NCBI RefSeq assembly: GCF_032598905.1
Contig: NZ_CP122458.1
Location: forward strand, 3,286,001-3,350,000
Length of the DNA stretch: 64,000 bases
DNA from: Streptomyces sp. 11x1
Lineage (GTDB): Bacteria > Actinomycetota > Actinomycetes > Streptomycetales > Streptomycetaceae
Direction of reading: 5' to 3'
In this document: piece by piece, positions 63,976-64,000 of the stretch
Layout of the letters: the number at the start of each line of letters is the position of its first letter
Numbering within the stretch: the stretch's first letter is position 1
Notes under the pieces: generated by a model
Database searches by the model: none
Told to the model about the DNA's origin: nothing
The model's input: only the letters and a program-made list of their open reading frames with translations
Translations under genes and position numbers: made by a program

Positions 63976-64000
63976 TGCATGGCGTCGCGGGGCAGGCGGG

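Overview
The window is high-GC DNA (mostly above 70 %) with dense, short-leader genes, GTG starts and 4-bp stop/start overlaps. The gene content is that of a Streptomyces chromosome core: the GlgE trehalose/alpha-glucan operon, Scy and FilP coiled-coil cytoskeletal proteins, NucS mismatch endonuclease and an SCO5389-family protein. From memory the order matches the S. coelicolor block from about SCO5443 down to SCO5388, but this was not searched. I see no tRNA, rRNA, CRISPR array, insertion sequence or prophage gene.

Layout. 1-7.5 kb: glgE (5'-truncated by the window), treS, mak and glgB form an operon making maltose-1-phosphate and branched alpha-glucan from trehalose; the glgB product has an unusual lysine/alanine-rich N-terminal extension. 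7.8-12.6 kb: a P450 with a degenerate K-helix motif, a HelD-type RNA-polymerase-associated helicase, and a merR-trx pair. 12.8-17.2 kb: a C4-dicarboxylate carrier divergent from its two-component system. 17.2-22.7 kb: a membrane protein, a sugar ABC importer without its ATPase, a degenerate patch of broken genes (two inverted TPR remnants and a truncated flavin-type oxidoreductase), and a helix-turn-helix protein. 22.7-28.9 kb: central carbon genes pfkA, pta, ackA and pyk. 29-34.4 kb: an uncharacterised secreted/membrane trio (DUF6230, DUF6114 and an acidic secreted protein), a thioredoxin-TPR protein and a TetR regulator. 34.4-40.4 kb: icmA, MarR and TetR regulators, lipid-like SRPBCC/DUF4166 proteins, and DUF3817 and thiamine-binding proteins. 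40.5-47.9 kb: three consecutive AIM24-family genes, a MarR regulator, an OmpR-type two-component system divergent from a PepSY protein, and an MFS exporter. 48.1-51 kb: meaB, a thiolase and methylmalonyl-CoA epimerase, which connect with icmA as C4/C3 acyl-CoA metabolism. 51.2-56.3 kb: scy and filP. 56.5-60.6 kb: two tandem ABC exporter pairs. 60.7-63.8 kb: a small Cys/His protein, a luciferase-like oxidoreductase, an SCO5389-family gene and nucS.

Between the genes lie several structured elements. A dispersed element with the core GCGCAGTTCCCCGCGCCCC occurs at seven loci, each time 3' of a gene and reading in that gene's sense direction. An array of about a dozen mini-hairpins with covarying stems lies upstream of dctA. 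A consensus promoter plus intrinsic terminator beside helD looks like a roughly 98-nt small RNA. Two perfect hairpins near dctA carry G-rich (or C-rich) loops. A 190-bp cluster of palindromes lies upstream of the DUF6230 gene, and near-perfect regulator palindromes lie at icmA and the SRPBCC gene. At least six genes have a -10-like hexamer exactly 7 nt before the start codon, consistent with leaderless mRNAs.
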